Below are positions 5,720 through 13,354 of a DNA stretch of 28,478 nt, one piece after another. The DNA is taken from positions 2,627 through 31,104 of the forward strand of contig CASFWS010000001.1 of NCBI GenBank assembly GCA_949298295.1, given 5' to 3'. Origin of the DNA: an uncultured Bacillota bacterium (GTDB taxonomy: Bacteria; Bacillota_I; Bacilli_A; RFN20; CAG-826). Numbering within the stretch: position 1 is the stretch's first letter; each line of letters begins with the position of its first letter. The position numbers were made by a program, and so were the translations under genes. The notes below the pieces were generated by a model that saw only the letters and a list, made by a program, of their open reading frames with translations, was not told where the DNA came from and did not search any database.

Positions 5720-7873
5720 TTACGGGCCGGTGCAGTAGCCGAAGGTGAAGTAGACAAGTCCGCTATAGGCGGTGGTGCTCAAGGTGTACGTCCTTCCCTC
5801 CTTGAGGGTCATCGGGCTGTCGCGGTAGGAGGTACCGAAGATGCCGTTGTAGAGGCCAGGGAGGAAGGCACCCTCCGTCGGGATTTCGAAATCCTCTTGG
5901 ATCGTTACCTCGACCGTGAGGTCGATCGGGAGTTGGAACCCGGCGAGGTCGTAGCTCCCCTCGGTCTTACCCGAGGTTCCAAGTTCGATGAGATGGGGGT
6001 CTTCAACCAAACGGCCCTCCTCGTCGATTTCGTAGGCTTCAAGCCCCGTCGCATTGTCGAAGTAGAGGAACATGAAGGCCACGCTGGTCCCGGGTTCGAG
6101 ATAGGTGTGGACCTTATAGACGGTGTCGCTTTCCTTGGTTGGGTAGAGGGAAGAAGCCAAGGAGCCGGTATAGAGGACGAAGGTGGCTCCCTCGCCGAAG
6201 AAGGAGAAGTACTCACCGATATTCGCCGGCATGTTGATCGTGTAGTCGAGAAGCTCTTTCTTCTCGAAGGAGGCGATTTCGAGGGCGAAGGATTCTCCGT
6301 CTTCCTTGAAGAGGTGGGTGTAGCTCGCCTCGGCTCCTTCTCCGTCGAGGCCGAAGGTTTCGATCACCGTGTCTTCGTAGTAGAGGACATAGTAGGTTTC
6401 CTCGGTGTCGAGCCGGCCCGAGAGTTCGGCCTCGTAAGTAAGATCGTCGACCTTATCGAGAACCGGGCTCGTGGCCAGTTGGCCGTTGAAGAGATAGAGG
6501 GTCCCTTCCGCCTCGAGGGAGGAAAGGTAGGAGGCGGCCTCCTGGCTCAGGGTGACCGTGGCCGTGGCATTGACCCGGGTAGGATCGTAGTTTCCACCCT
6601 CGCTCGAGCGGACCCAAGCATAGGCATCGGGGAAAAGGGAACGCCAATTGGCTTCGTTATGGGAGCCGCCTTCGTTCACCGCGACATAGAGCCTTTCGGC
6701 CACCGGGAAGCCGAGGGTATGGAGTTCCATCGCCACGGTGTCGAGATAGGGCTCAAGCGGCTCTTCGGAACCGGCAGCCAGATAGAGGCGGGGCATGCTC
6801 TCTTTATCCAATGAAGAGAGGAAGGCGTTCCGGGCCTCGGTCGTGTTGATCTGGAAGGAAGGGGAGAGGGCGAGGATGGCGCCGAAGGTTTCCGGATACT
6901 TCATGCCGGCATAGAAGGAGATGAGCCCGCCCATTGATGAGCCCCCGATGATCGTGTTCTCGGCTTCCTTCAAGGTCCGGTAGTTCGCGTCGACGTAGGT
7001 CTTGAGGCTGCCCTTGATGAACGATACGTAGGCATCGCCCTTCGCCTCTGGAGTGTCTTCCCACGGCGGAGTGTATTCGTCCATCCGGTCGGCGGTGTTG
7101 TCGATCCCGACGACGATGGCCGTCTCGAGGCCGTAAGCCAGCCGCTCCTCCATCGTTTCGTCGATTCCCCATTCACCGGCAAAGGAAGTGGCTTGGTCGA
7201 AGAGGTTCTGGCCATCTTGCATGTAGATGACGGGGTAACTTTGGCCGCTCGTCTCATAGTCGCTAGGTGTATAGACGCGGATCGTCCGGGTGCTTCCCTC
7301 CCCGAGTTCAGAGGACTCGACTTCGAGAATGTCGAGGTTTCCGACGACGGTCGGCTCCTCGGAGCCATGGGGATCGCGGAAAGTGGCCACGACATCGTTT
7401 ACTTCCGTCGTTCCGGTCGAAGTGGGAGTCAAGGTGAGGGTGCGGTTATCGATTTCGCTTACCCCGTCGCTGGCCTTCTCGACCCCGAGCCAAATGTCGT
7501 CCGGCCCGTAGGTCGGAAGCTGAATCGTCCATTTGTACTCGATTTCGAGAGGCAGGCGCTCCTCGGGGAAGGAAAGGGTCAAGCGGTAGTGGGTATCATC
7601 GACCTTCGAGGCGAAGTAATCCTCGTCAGAGGGATCCCAGTTATTGAGGGTCGAGCCAATCGAGATGGACGCATCATCTTCAATGGCTTCGGGAATCTCC
7701 ACATTGAGGACGAGGGTCTCGGTTTCGCCCTCCACCTCGCTCGAATCGACAGGGCCGGAAGTGCTCGAGCTCTCTCCCTCGTCGATGGATGAACTCGAGC
7801 TCGTCCCTTCCTGGGCACAAGATAGGGTAAGGAACAAGCTCGAGCCAATGATAAGGAAAGCGACTTTCTTCAT
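5720..7873 (-). CDS. Secreted multidomain esterase lipoprotein (putative esterase family, Ser313/His405)
   Basis: 717 aa. Residues 1-19 are a lipoprotein signal (lipobox LTLSC), followed by a serine-rich linker. Residues about 50-160 form a beta domain like starch-binding/CBM20-type modules (LNNWDPSDEDYF). Residues about 165-430 are an alpha/beta hydrolase of the putative esterase family (PF00756: feruloyl/enterochelin esterase-like) with VIYMQDGQNLFD, nucleophile Ser313 in GGSSMGG and His405 in GGSHNEANW. The rest is a series of beta modules. It probably removes acyl groups from polysaccharides at the cell surface. The TAA at 5720 appears premature. ATG 7873 is fixed by the signal peptide and an in-frame stop just upstream, but AAGGAGG lies 27 bases away with a hairpin between. 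It is divergent from an HTH gene. Confidence 0.8.
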   Translation of the reverse strand: MKKVAFLIIGSSLFLTLSCAQEGTSSSSSIDEGESSSTSGPVDSSEVEGETETLVLNVEIPEAIEDDASISIGSTLNNWDPSDEDYFASKVDDTHYRLTLSFPEERLPLEIEYKWTIQLPTYGPDDIWLGVEKASDGVSEIDNRTLTLTPTSTGTTEVNDVVATFRDPHGSEEPTVVGNLDILEVESSELGEGSTRTIRVYTPSDYETSGQSYPVIYMQDGQNLFDQATSFAGEWGIDETMEERLAYGLETAIVVGIDNTADRMDEYTPPWEDTPEAKGDAYVSFIKGSLKTYVDANYRTLKEAENTIIGGSSMGGLISFYAGMKYPETFGAILALSPSFQINTTEARNAFLSSLDKESMPRLYLAAGSEEPLEPYLDTVAMELHTLGFPVAERLYVAVNEGGSHNEANWRSLFPDAYAWVRSSEGGNYDPTRVNATATVTLSQEAASYLSSLEAEGTLYLFNGQLATSPVLDKVDDLTYEAELSGRLDTEETYYVLYYEDTVIETFGLDGEGAEASYTHLFKEDGESFALEIASFEKKELLDYTINMPANIGEYFSFFGEGATFVLYTGSLASSLYPTKESDTVYKVHTYLEPGTSVAFMFLYFDNATGLEAYEIDEEGRLVEDPHLIELGTSGKTEGSYDLAGFQLPIDLTVEVTIQEDFEIPTEGAFLPGLYNGIFGTSYRDSPMTLKEGRTYTLSTTAYSGLVYFTFGYCTGP

Positions 7874-7907
7874 ACGCTAATGCCGGGGGTCGATTCCCCG
7901 CCTCCTT
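7874..7907 (-). promoter_or_regulatory. Long-spacer ribosome binding site with an intervening hairpin
   Basis: AAGGAGG (complement of 7901-7907) is 27 bases before the esterase ATG. Between them CGGGG and CCCCG (loop AATCGAC) can pair; folding this hairpin would bring the site to about 10 bases from the start codon. A TAG lies two codons upstream of the ATG, so no earlier start is available. Confidence 0.5.
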
Positions 7908-7967
7908 TGCTATTGATGGCCCGGACGCAAGGTTCCGTCAAACCTCTGGTTAATGGAGTATTAGCAG

Positions 7968-7996
7968 TTTGGCAACTTTGGCAACTTTGATAAGAT
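7968..7996 (+). promoter_or_regulatory. HTH-gene promoter with tandem TTTGGCAAC operator-like repeats
   Basis: Two exact 9-bp copies of TTTGGCAAC lie back to back at 7968-7976 and 7977-7985, followed by TTTG. TTGGCA (7969-7974) could serve as a -35 with TAAGAT (7991-7996) as -10 at a 16-bp spacing. The repeats cover the would-be RNA polymerase site, as expected for autorepression. The start codon ATG 8005 is eight bases after the -10 box. Confidence 0.5.
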
Positions 7997-8004
7997 ATGT
8001 ACCA

Positions 8005-9204
8005 ATGAAGAGCAAACTTGGGGAATTGCTTTCCGCCATCGGCCTTCCGCTGACGGAGCTCGCTCGGGAAACCGGGCTTTCGAAATCGTATCTCTCCCGC
8101 CTCGCTAGCGAGCGACCCCTCAAGCCCGATACGGCGACTTACCTAGCGATCAAGAAAGCGCTTATCGACTATCATGAGGCGGATTTGCATGTGTTTTTTG
8201 CGGCAAAGCACGGCCTAGCCAAAAGTTTGGACGAGTATTTCTTCCCGCCGAGGCACGGGATTGGGTCTTTTCTTGAACCCGAAGGGAAGGACTTCATTGT
8301 TTCCCTTTCTGGCTCTTCTCTTTCTTTCTTGCGGGAAGTTCTCTCGGCCCTCTCCCCGTTTCTCCGAAAGGATCTCTCTTCCAAGGTCCGGGTGCTCTTA
8401 CCGCCTGATTACGGGAAGATTGTCTATTCCCTTTCCGAGGCTTTCTTCTTCCTCTTTCTCGAGGGGCGCCTGTCCTTTTTCGTGAGCGAAAAGGATCCAC
8501 CTCTTTTCGCCCTCCTCGGCCGGCGTCTCGTTTTGGGAAACGAGCATCGGGGAAAGGAAGTTTTCCATTTCCTCGATATCGATGCCCCGGCCCGTTCTTT
8601 CTACGAAAGTTATTTCCTCGTGCCGGGGAAGGCGCTCTACCGCCGGGAACGCGAGTTCATGAAGGCCTACCGGCCCTTCCTTGCCTCCCTTCGGAGGAGC
8701 CGTCGCGGGTTCTTCCTCCTTGAGAACCCTTCTTGCCTCTATATGGGCGAAGCGGTCTTTTCTTCCTTTTCCTCCCGGCTGGACGATCAAGTGTCCAGCC
8801 TGCTGGAAGCCTCGCGAGAGGCCTTCCGGGGAATGAAGAAAACCCTGGCCATCCGTCTGGAAGGCCTCTCCTACAAGATGAATCGGTCCGATCCTCTCGT
8901 TAACCTCCTTTCGGGTTCCGAATGCCCCCTCAAGGAAAGCGAGTACCGGGCCTATCTTTCCGGGCTTGCTTCCCTCTCGGGCCGTTCATGCTCCCTTTTC
9001 CGGCTCCGGAACACCATCTTCTCTTCGATCGTCGTCCTCGATGACTTGGCCGTAATCTTTCCCCGGCGTTACGCCATCAAAGAAACGCCGGTTCTCTTCG
9101 ACGATCCCTCGGTCGTCAAAGCCTTTCAGGACAATTGCCGGAAGGAAATTCGACTCGAGCGCCTTAAGAAGGAAGACCTCCAATCCGCCATTTCCTCCGT
9201 CTAA
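8005..9204 (+). CDS. XRE-like helix-turn-helix protein with long uncharacterised C-terminus
   Basis: 399 aa from ATG 8005. Residues 1-55 form a lambda-repressor-like HTH (KLGELLSAIGLPLTELARE, then GLSKSYLSRLASERP as recognition region). The remaining 340 residues are rich in F, L, S and R and are of no family I recognise; they show neither membrane helices nor a clear enzyme motif. A longer frame opens at TTG 7969 but runs through the promoter repeats. There is no ribosome binding site before ATG 8005, and a -10-like TAAGAT ends eight bases upstream, so translation may be leaderless. It is divergent from the esterase lipoprotein gene and probably regulates itself, that gene, or both. Confidence 0.75.
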   Translation: MKSKLGELLSAIGLPLTELARETGLSKSYLSRLASERPLKPDTATYLAIKKALIDYHEADLHVFFAAKHGLAKSLDEYFFPPRHGIGSFLEPEGKDFIVSLSGSSLSFLREVLSALSPFLRKDLSSKVRVLLPPDYGKIVYSLSEAFFFLFLEGRLSFFVSEKDPPLFALLGRRLVLGNEHRGKEVFHFLDIDAPARSFYESYFLVPGKALYRREREFMKAYRPFLASLRRSRRGFFLLENPSCLYMGEAVFSSFSSRLDDQVSSLLEASREAFRGMKKTLAIRLEGLSYKMNRSDPLVNLLSGSECPLKESEYRAYLSGLASLSGRSCSLFRLRNTIFSSIVVLDDLAVIFPRRYAIKETPVLFDDPSVVKAFQDNCRKEIRLERLKKEDLQSAISSV

Positions 9205-9716
9205 TTCATGGACAAACTTCCGCAAAATGGATGCATAAACTTCCGTAAAAACGATGAACATTCTTCCGCAAATCATCAAACAATCCCGATATTATCGAGC
9301 GAAATCGCTGTCTAAAACGATCGTCAAAATCTATATTCGATGGGATTGAAAGTAGCGATTTGGCAACATTTCGCCGATTGCCTGCATTGGACCAAGAGGT
9401 ACTCGCGTTGCTTTTCGCAAGATTGATATCGAGCGCTTTGGCATTCCGGCTGCTTGAATGGCTGTTGGACTGCCGAATTTCAATGTCCTTCCTCCTTTTT
9501 GCCAAAGGGACCGACCGTATAAACTTCCGCTGTTCATTTAGACTTTTATCCGCATGCGGGAAGTTTTGGCAAATCCATCAAGGTCATCGCTTTTGGGCAG
9601 TTCGCCTTTTCTCTCTTATTTTGATAATTGGCGTTGGTTCAAGTGGATGCACGGCAAACGCAATTTGAAAGCCAATTTCCGACAAGCCAAAAATTGAATT
9701 TGTCTGAAATAGCTTC
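9205..9716. other. 512-bp gene-free interval rich in short repeats
   Basis: No gene is supported; the short frames in it lack ribosome binding sites. Besides the 23-bp array it holds three further copies of the octamer TTTGGCAA, the core of the repeat in the HTH promoter: 9359-9367 (full TTTGGCAAC, plus strand), 9499-9506 (minus strand) and 9565-9572 (plus strand). TTATCCGCA at 9546-9554 is one base off a DnaA box. It separates the convergent ends of the HTH gene and ugd; no terminator with a T-run was found for either. Confidence 0.6.
9214..9282. repeat. Three direct repeats with exact 23-bp period (iteron-like)
   Basis: Copies start at 9214 (AAACTTCCGCAAAATGGATG), 9237 (AAACTTCCGTAAAAACGATG) and 9260 (ATTCTTCCGCAAATCATCAA). 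The first two agree at 18 of 23 positions; the third keeps CTTCCGCAAA. A lone further copy AAACTTCCGC lies at 9521-9530. Spacing of about two helical turns suggests a protein-binding array. Confidence 0.6.
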
Positions 9717-10913
9717 TCAATCCCGATGGTAGACATCGCGGGTGAAGACTTTATCGATGACCCCATCGAGGGAACTTCCGATCCGATTCGCAACAATGAG
9801 GTCGGCCTTCGCCTTGAAGGCTTCGAGGTCGTTGACCAAGGCGTTCCCTTCATAGGACTCCCCTTGGAGAGAAGGCTCGTAGATTATGGCTTTCCCGCCT
9901 TTCGCGTTGAGACCCCTGAGAAGATCGACCGTCGAGGAAGAACGGAGGCCGTCGCTTCCTTCCTTGCTGCTTAGACGGTAGAAGCCGATCGTCTTCCCCG
10001 GGTTTTCGGCCCGATAGGCCAAGAGGCGGGAAAGAAGACTCTCCTTACGGGCCTCGTTGGCAAGATCGATCGTCGGGATGAGGAGGGCTCTCTCCTTCGT
10101 GAGGGTTTTCCCAAGTTCCTTGGTGTCTTTGCTCAGGCAGTAGCCGCCGTAACCAAAGGAGGGGTTGTTGTAGCCCTCGCCGATCCGCGGGTCGAGTGAG
10201 ACGCCATGGATGATGGCCTTGGCCGAGAGCCCGTGGCCCAAGGCATAGCTGTCGAGTTCATTAAAGAAAGCCACGCGCATGGCGAGATAAGCGTTGGAGA
10301 AGAGCTTGATGGCTTCAGCCTCCTCGGCCTTCACGAAGGAAAGGTCGACCCGTTTTCCCTTGAGGGGAGAAAGAAGAAGGAAAGCCGCTTCCTCGGCCGC
10401 TTTTCGGGCCTCTTCCCTTTCCTTGAGCATCCCGATGACGAGGCGGGACGGGGAGAGGGTATCTTCGAGGGCCTTTCCTTCCCGGAGGAATTCCGGGACG
10501 AAGAGGAGGCGGTCGAAAGAAAGCTTCTCCGAAAGCTTCCGGGTGAAGCCGATCGGAAGGGTCGAGCGGATGAGACACCAAGCCGCTGGATTTGTTTCCT
10601 TGACCAGCCGGACGACGCTTTCGACCGATGAGCCATCGAGGCCTTTCTTTTTGGGGTCGAAGTCGGTGGGGGTGGCGACGATGACGAAAGAAGCGTTTCC
10701 GTACCCCTCTTTCGGGTCGTTGGTTGCCCGGAGGGAGAAACCTCCCTTTTGAAAGGCATCCTCGGTGCTTTGATCATGAATTGGAGAGCGCCCCGAATTA
10801 AGGCAGTCGACTTTCCTTTGGTCGATGTCGACGACAAGGACCTCGTTTTCCTTACCGAGGAGAAGAGCGTTGCTAAGCCCGACGTAGCCGGCGCCGGCGA
10901 CCGTGACTTTCAT
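9717..10913 (-). CDS. ugd: UDP-glucose 6-dehydrogenase
   Basis: 398 aa from ATG 10913, the normal length. The enzyme oxidises UDP-glucose twice with NAD+ to UDP-glucuronate, a precursor of capsule and exopolysaccharide. Visible signatures are the Rossmann motif VAGAGYVGLSNA at residues 4-15, VIVATPTDFDPK, RSTLPIGFT, FVPEFLREGKAL, and the catalytic Cys259 in GYGGYCLSKDTKEL. The usual GGYCLPKD has S in place of P. The frame extends upstream to 10988, but MKVTVAG is where the family begins; the ribosome binding site there is weak. It is downstream of the cyclase gene on the same strand but separated from it by a terminator, so it is probably transcribed mainly on its own. Confidence 0.93.
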   Translation of the reverse strand: MKVTVAGAGYVGLSNALLLGKENEVLVVDIDQRKVDCLNSGRSPIHDQSTEDAFQKGGFSLRATNDPKEGYGNASFVIVATPTDFDPKKKGLDGSSVESVVRLVKETNPAAWCLIRSTLPIGFTRKLSEKLSFDRLLFVPEFLREGKALEDTLSPSRLVIGMLKEREEARKAAEEAAFLLLSPLKGKRVDLSFVKAEEAEAIKLFSNAYLAMRVAFFNELDSYALGHGLSAKAIIHGVSLDPRIGEGYNNPSFGYGGYCLSKDTKELGKTLTKERALLIPTIDLANEARKESLLSRLLAYRAENPGKTIGFYRLSSKEGSDGLRSSSTVDLLRGLNAKGGKAIIYEPSLQGESYEGNALVNDLEAFKAKADLIVANRIGSSLDGVIDKVFTRDVYHRD

Positions 10914-10987
10914 CTGTTCCGATGGCCTTTCTTCCTTAAGGCGTATCTTAACTTCCTCTCCTCGTTCCATCAATCGGCCCGGGGACA

Positions 10988-11013
10988 AGAAAAGGGTTCC
11001 CGCTTGGGAACCC
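10988..11013 (-). terminator. Rho-independent terminator of the cyclase gene
   Basis: On the minus strand AGGGTTCCC, loop AAGC, GGGAACCC make a stem of 8-9 bp (11013-10993), followed by TTTTC. It lies 20 bases after the cyclase stop codon and ends before the ugd start. Confidence 0.8.
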
Positions 11014-11033
11014 TCCTTGTTACTTGGAAGAAG

Positions 11034-11768
11034 TTACTTCACCTTCTTTTCGATCCAGGCCCCGTAGCCGGCATCGAGAAGAGAAGCGTGGTAGCACCAC
11101 ATGTTCAGCTCTTTGGAGAACTTCCGGGTGAAGAATTCCCAATAGCCTTGCTTTTCGTTGGCCGCATAGTTTTTGATGTTGTCGAAGTAGAGGCGGTCGA
11201 TGATGATTTCCCCGAAGTCGTCCTTGGCGGCCTGGCGGGCCATCTTCGCCGCGTCGAAGAGGGAATCCCCGACATAGGCCAAAGGAGCATCTCCTTCGCC
11301 CGTTTTGACAATCAAGCATTCGGACGTCGAAAGGCCGATCCCGATTTCGAAGGTGGCCATCCCTTTCTTGTCGAGGCTCCGCTGGAGCATCTCGTTGAAG
11401 GTGTTGACGTAGATGGCGTCCTCAAGGAGGGAGACGAGGTCTTCCTGCCCCGGGGTGTTGTAATAGGCAATCATCTTGTCGCCTTCGATCGTGAGGCGGA
11501 GAAGCTTCTTGTTTCCGCGAAGGATGGCGGCGGCTTCTCCATAGAAGGCGCGGACGATGCGCGCGACATCGAGCCTCTCCTCTTCCTTGAAGAGGGGGGC
11601 GGCGTTCCTGATGTCGATGACCATGGCGGCCATCCAGCCTTTGACGCCGTTTTCCTTCAAGGCGGCTTCCTTGAGGTCGATGGAGTTGACGGTGGCGATT
11701 TTGGTGGTGGAAGACAAGATGGCGTCGACCCTCTTTTTGGAGGCCGCGTAAATCTCCTCGTTGGTCAT
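11034..11768 (-). CDS. Class III nucleotide cyclase-like protein
   Basis: 244 aa: a single catalytic domain with no membrane or sensor region. Metal-binding aspartates of class III adenylate/guanylate cyclases can be placed at D52 (AAMVIDIRN) and D97 (TIEGDKMIAYYN). A strand FEIGIGLSTSECLIVKTGE (140-158) and YVGDSLFDAAKMAR (165-178) match the later conserved block that contacts base and ribose. Compact cyclases of this build occur in Pycsar anti-phage systems (making cCMP or cUMP) as well as in ordinary signalling; no TIR or membrane effector is adjacent, so defence is only a possibility. ATG 11768 follows GGAG at eight bases; a GTG six bases earlier is less well placed. A terminator follows. 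Confidence 0.7.
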   Translation of the reverse strand: MTNEEIYAASKKRVDAILSSTTKIATVNSIDLKEAALKENGVKGWMAAMVIDIRNAAPLFKEEERLDVARIVRAFYGEAAAILRGNKKLLRLTIEGDKMIAYYNTPGQEDLVSLLEDAIYVNTFNEMLQRSLDKKGMATFEIGIGLSTSECLIVKTGEGDAPLAYVGDSLFDAAKMARQAAKDDFGEIIIDRLYFDNIKNYAANEKQGYWEFFTRKFSKELNMWCYHASLLDAGYGAWIEKKVK

Positions 11769-12293
11769 AGGCACTTCTCCTCTATTTATTTATCCTTATT
11801 CTAACGGCAAGTTTTACTTTTCGTTACTATTTCAAGCGAATCGATGATATTTTTCCGTTTTGTTACATGGTAAAGCCGATTGAAAGGTGGCGGAACGGGG
11901 GTGGAGGATCCGCCTCTCAATGGCCTCTGACAACCGTCTTGGAACTGTTCAGCCTTGGCTACAGGGCTACCCCTAAAATTGGCATTGGGCGACCGAAAAC
12001 GGTAACCGTGAATCTGCTTCTTAGGGGGGTGAAGACCAAGCGTCGGAATGGCGGTGGTTTCTTTACGAATCAGCCCCCTGGAGGTGCCTGTTTTTCCCGA
12101 ACGGAAAAGCCATTACCCCTGCCTCGGTCCTCATATAGAAGCGAGGCCGCACATTTCGGATTTTCGTATTTTTCAGATGATATCGGTTGTTTTTGCGGAA
12201 TATTTGTGCAAATTCAACGAAATTTTCCCAAAGTCTCAAAATACGGGCATTTTCTATACACTGTTAATCGGTATATCAAGTCAACCTTGAAAA
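11769..12293. other. Gene-free, stem-rich interval upstream of the TasA-like operon
   Basis: The plus frame 11867-12313 has no ribosome binding site and reads like translated non-coding DNA, so I do not call it. Inverted pairs are plentiful: GGCGGA/TCCGCC (11889-11914), AGCC-TT-GGCT (about 11953-11962), ACGGT-A-ACCGT (11999-12009), AGGGGG/CCCCCT (12023-12028 with 12074-12079), TTTTCC-CGAAC-GGAAAA (12092-12108). It changes from GC-rich to AT-rich at about 12160. It may be a structured RNA or decayed sequence; I recognise no family. Confidence 0.4.
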
Positions 12294-12348
12294 TCCAAAT
12301 CCAAAATCTTTGAGGAAAGCGGGGATTTGCAAAGATATTGGATTTGGA
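12294..12348. repeat. 19-bp-arm inverted repeat upstream of the TasA-like operon
   Basis: CCAAATCCAAAATCTTTG (12295-12312) and CAAAGATATTGGATTTGG (12330-12347) pair at 17 of 18 positions, plus one more pair outside, around a 17-base loop. There is no T-run on the plus strand. It is a long palindromic operator or the first hairpin of an RNA leader. Confidence 0.75.
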
Positions 12349-12405
12349 GCTTGGCAATCAGTTTCTTTTGCTTGTAGAGCGCAATCGACAATGCAAGAAT
12401 TGTGC

Positions 12406-12467
12406 CAGGCGGATGGCCCCAATAGGCAAGGTGCGCTACTCGTCATGAGAGCGGCAACAGCGGCCTG
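12406..12467 (+). promoter_or_regulatory. Possible structured mRNA leader of the TasA-like operon
   Basis: CAGGC (12406-12410) pairs with GCCTG (12463-12467), enclosing CGCT-A-CTC / GAG-AGCG (12434-12453) with loop GTCAT. Just upstream, ACAAT/ATTGT pair around GCAAGA (about 12388-12403). The fold ends about 30 bases before AAGGAGG. It matches no riboswitch class I know. Confidence 0.35.
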
Positions 12468-12506
12468 TTTGATACCATCGTGCCCGAGCATTCAAAGGAG
12501 GTTAGC

Positions 12507-13328
12507 ATGAAAAAGCAAACCAAGCTCGAAAAGCGTCGCAAGACCGTACTGGGAGCCGTTCTCGGATTCGGCGCGGTGGCGCTCCTCACCACGGCCACGG
12601 CAACCTATATCATTTCCGTTAACAATCCGAGCGGAGACGTGAACGGCAACGTTACCGTCGATACGATCAAGGGCGACTTGGTCGAGTTGAAAATTGGGGA
12701 TACTGATACGACCGACGATCTCAAAGTGAATCTTGCCGAATCCGGCGAAGCAATTCCCTCTGATAGCTATGCTGTTGGATACGATCCCTCCAGCGGAAAT
12801 CCGGGTGCTGATCTTGAGATTACCCTCCCTAACATCACTCTTACTTATGGTAGCGATTGGTCCGGAGCTGAAAGTCCTAAGCTTCAATTCTCTTTGGACG
12901 AGGCTAAAAACGCTGCGAACCACCTAGATAGTTCTGATGTCAAAGTTCAAAACGTCCGTGAAGGTGAACCCTGGACTTATGTGGATGCTCCCGATGCCGA
13001 AACCATTACCGAGAAGCCTGGCATGACTAAGCAGACTAACGGCAAAACCACGACTTGGACGATTACTGGGCTCAAGGTCGAGTTCAAATGGGGATCCTTC
13101 TTTGGCCGGATGAGCCCGGCGAACTTCTACAATTCGAAGTTCTACAAGGCCGATGATACCGGAAGCTCCGCCCTTGACGGTGATCCGATAGGCACCCGGA
13201 AAGAGCTTACGGTCGACACCGCCGGCCATATTGTCGAAGAAATTAATGCCATGAAGACGGCCTTTGAAGGTGAAGGCGGGGGTCTCGTCCTCACTGTCAC
13301 GGCCGTCAATGGAGGAGCCGGGGCCTAA
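12507..13328 (+). CDS. TasA-like exported protein 1 (SipW-dependent type)
   Basis: 273 aa from ATG 12507, with AAAGGAGG seven bases upstream (TCAAAGGAGGTTAGCATG). A basic start is followed by a hydrophobic segment (about 13-36) ending TTATATYIIS, the arrangement seen in TasA/CalY-type precursors cut by SipW. The mature part is acidic, beta-rich and glycine/aspartate-rich. Its C-terminal section has FKWGSFFGRMSPANFY with W195, a motif shared with the next gene, showing that the two are paralogues. TasA-type proteins form extracellular fibres in Bacillus biofilms; here the relation is drawn from the signal segment, the overall composition and the neighbouring signal peptidase rather than from clear domain identity. 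It is the first gene of the operon. Confidence 0.65.
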   Translation: MKKQTKLEKRRKTVLGAVLGFGAVALLTTATATYIISVNNPSGDVNGNVTVDTIKGDLVELKIGDTDTTDDLKVNLAESGEAIPSDSYAVGYDPSSGNPGADLEITLPNITLTYGSDWSGAESPKLQFSLDEAKNAANHLDSSDVKVQNVREGEPWTYVDAPDAETITEKPGMTKQTNGKTTTWTITGLKVEFKWGSFFGRMSPANFYNSKFYKADDTGSSALDGDPIGTRKELTVDTAGHIVEEINAMKTAFEGEGGGLVLTVTAVNGGAGA

Positions 13329-13354
13329 ACATCGCCTATATCTAAATTAAGGTT

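Noticed and set aside
9214..9282. CRISPR array
   Set aside because: The period is only 23 bp, the units diverge along their whole length, there are no unique spacers and no cas genes.
9360..9668. 102-aa plus-strand frame in the HTH-ugd gap
   Set aside because: It has a TTG start lying within a TTTGGCAAC repeat, no ribosome binding site and no recognisable domain.
10749..11804. 351-codon plus-strand frame opposite the cyclase and ugd start
   Set aside because: It is antisense to two genes with conserved catalytic motifs and has no ribosome binding site.
11867..12313. 148-aa plus-strand reading frame
   Set aside because: No ribosome binding site, low-complexity odd composition and many inverted repeats; it looks like non-coding sequence.
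12294..12348. Invertible promoter flanked by inverted repeats
   Set aside because: The arms are only 17 bases apart, too short to hold an invertible promoter, and no recombinase gene is near.
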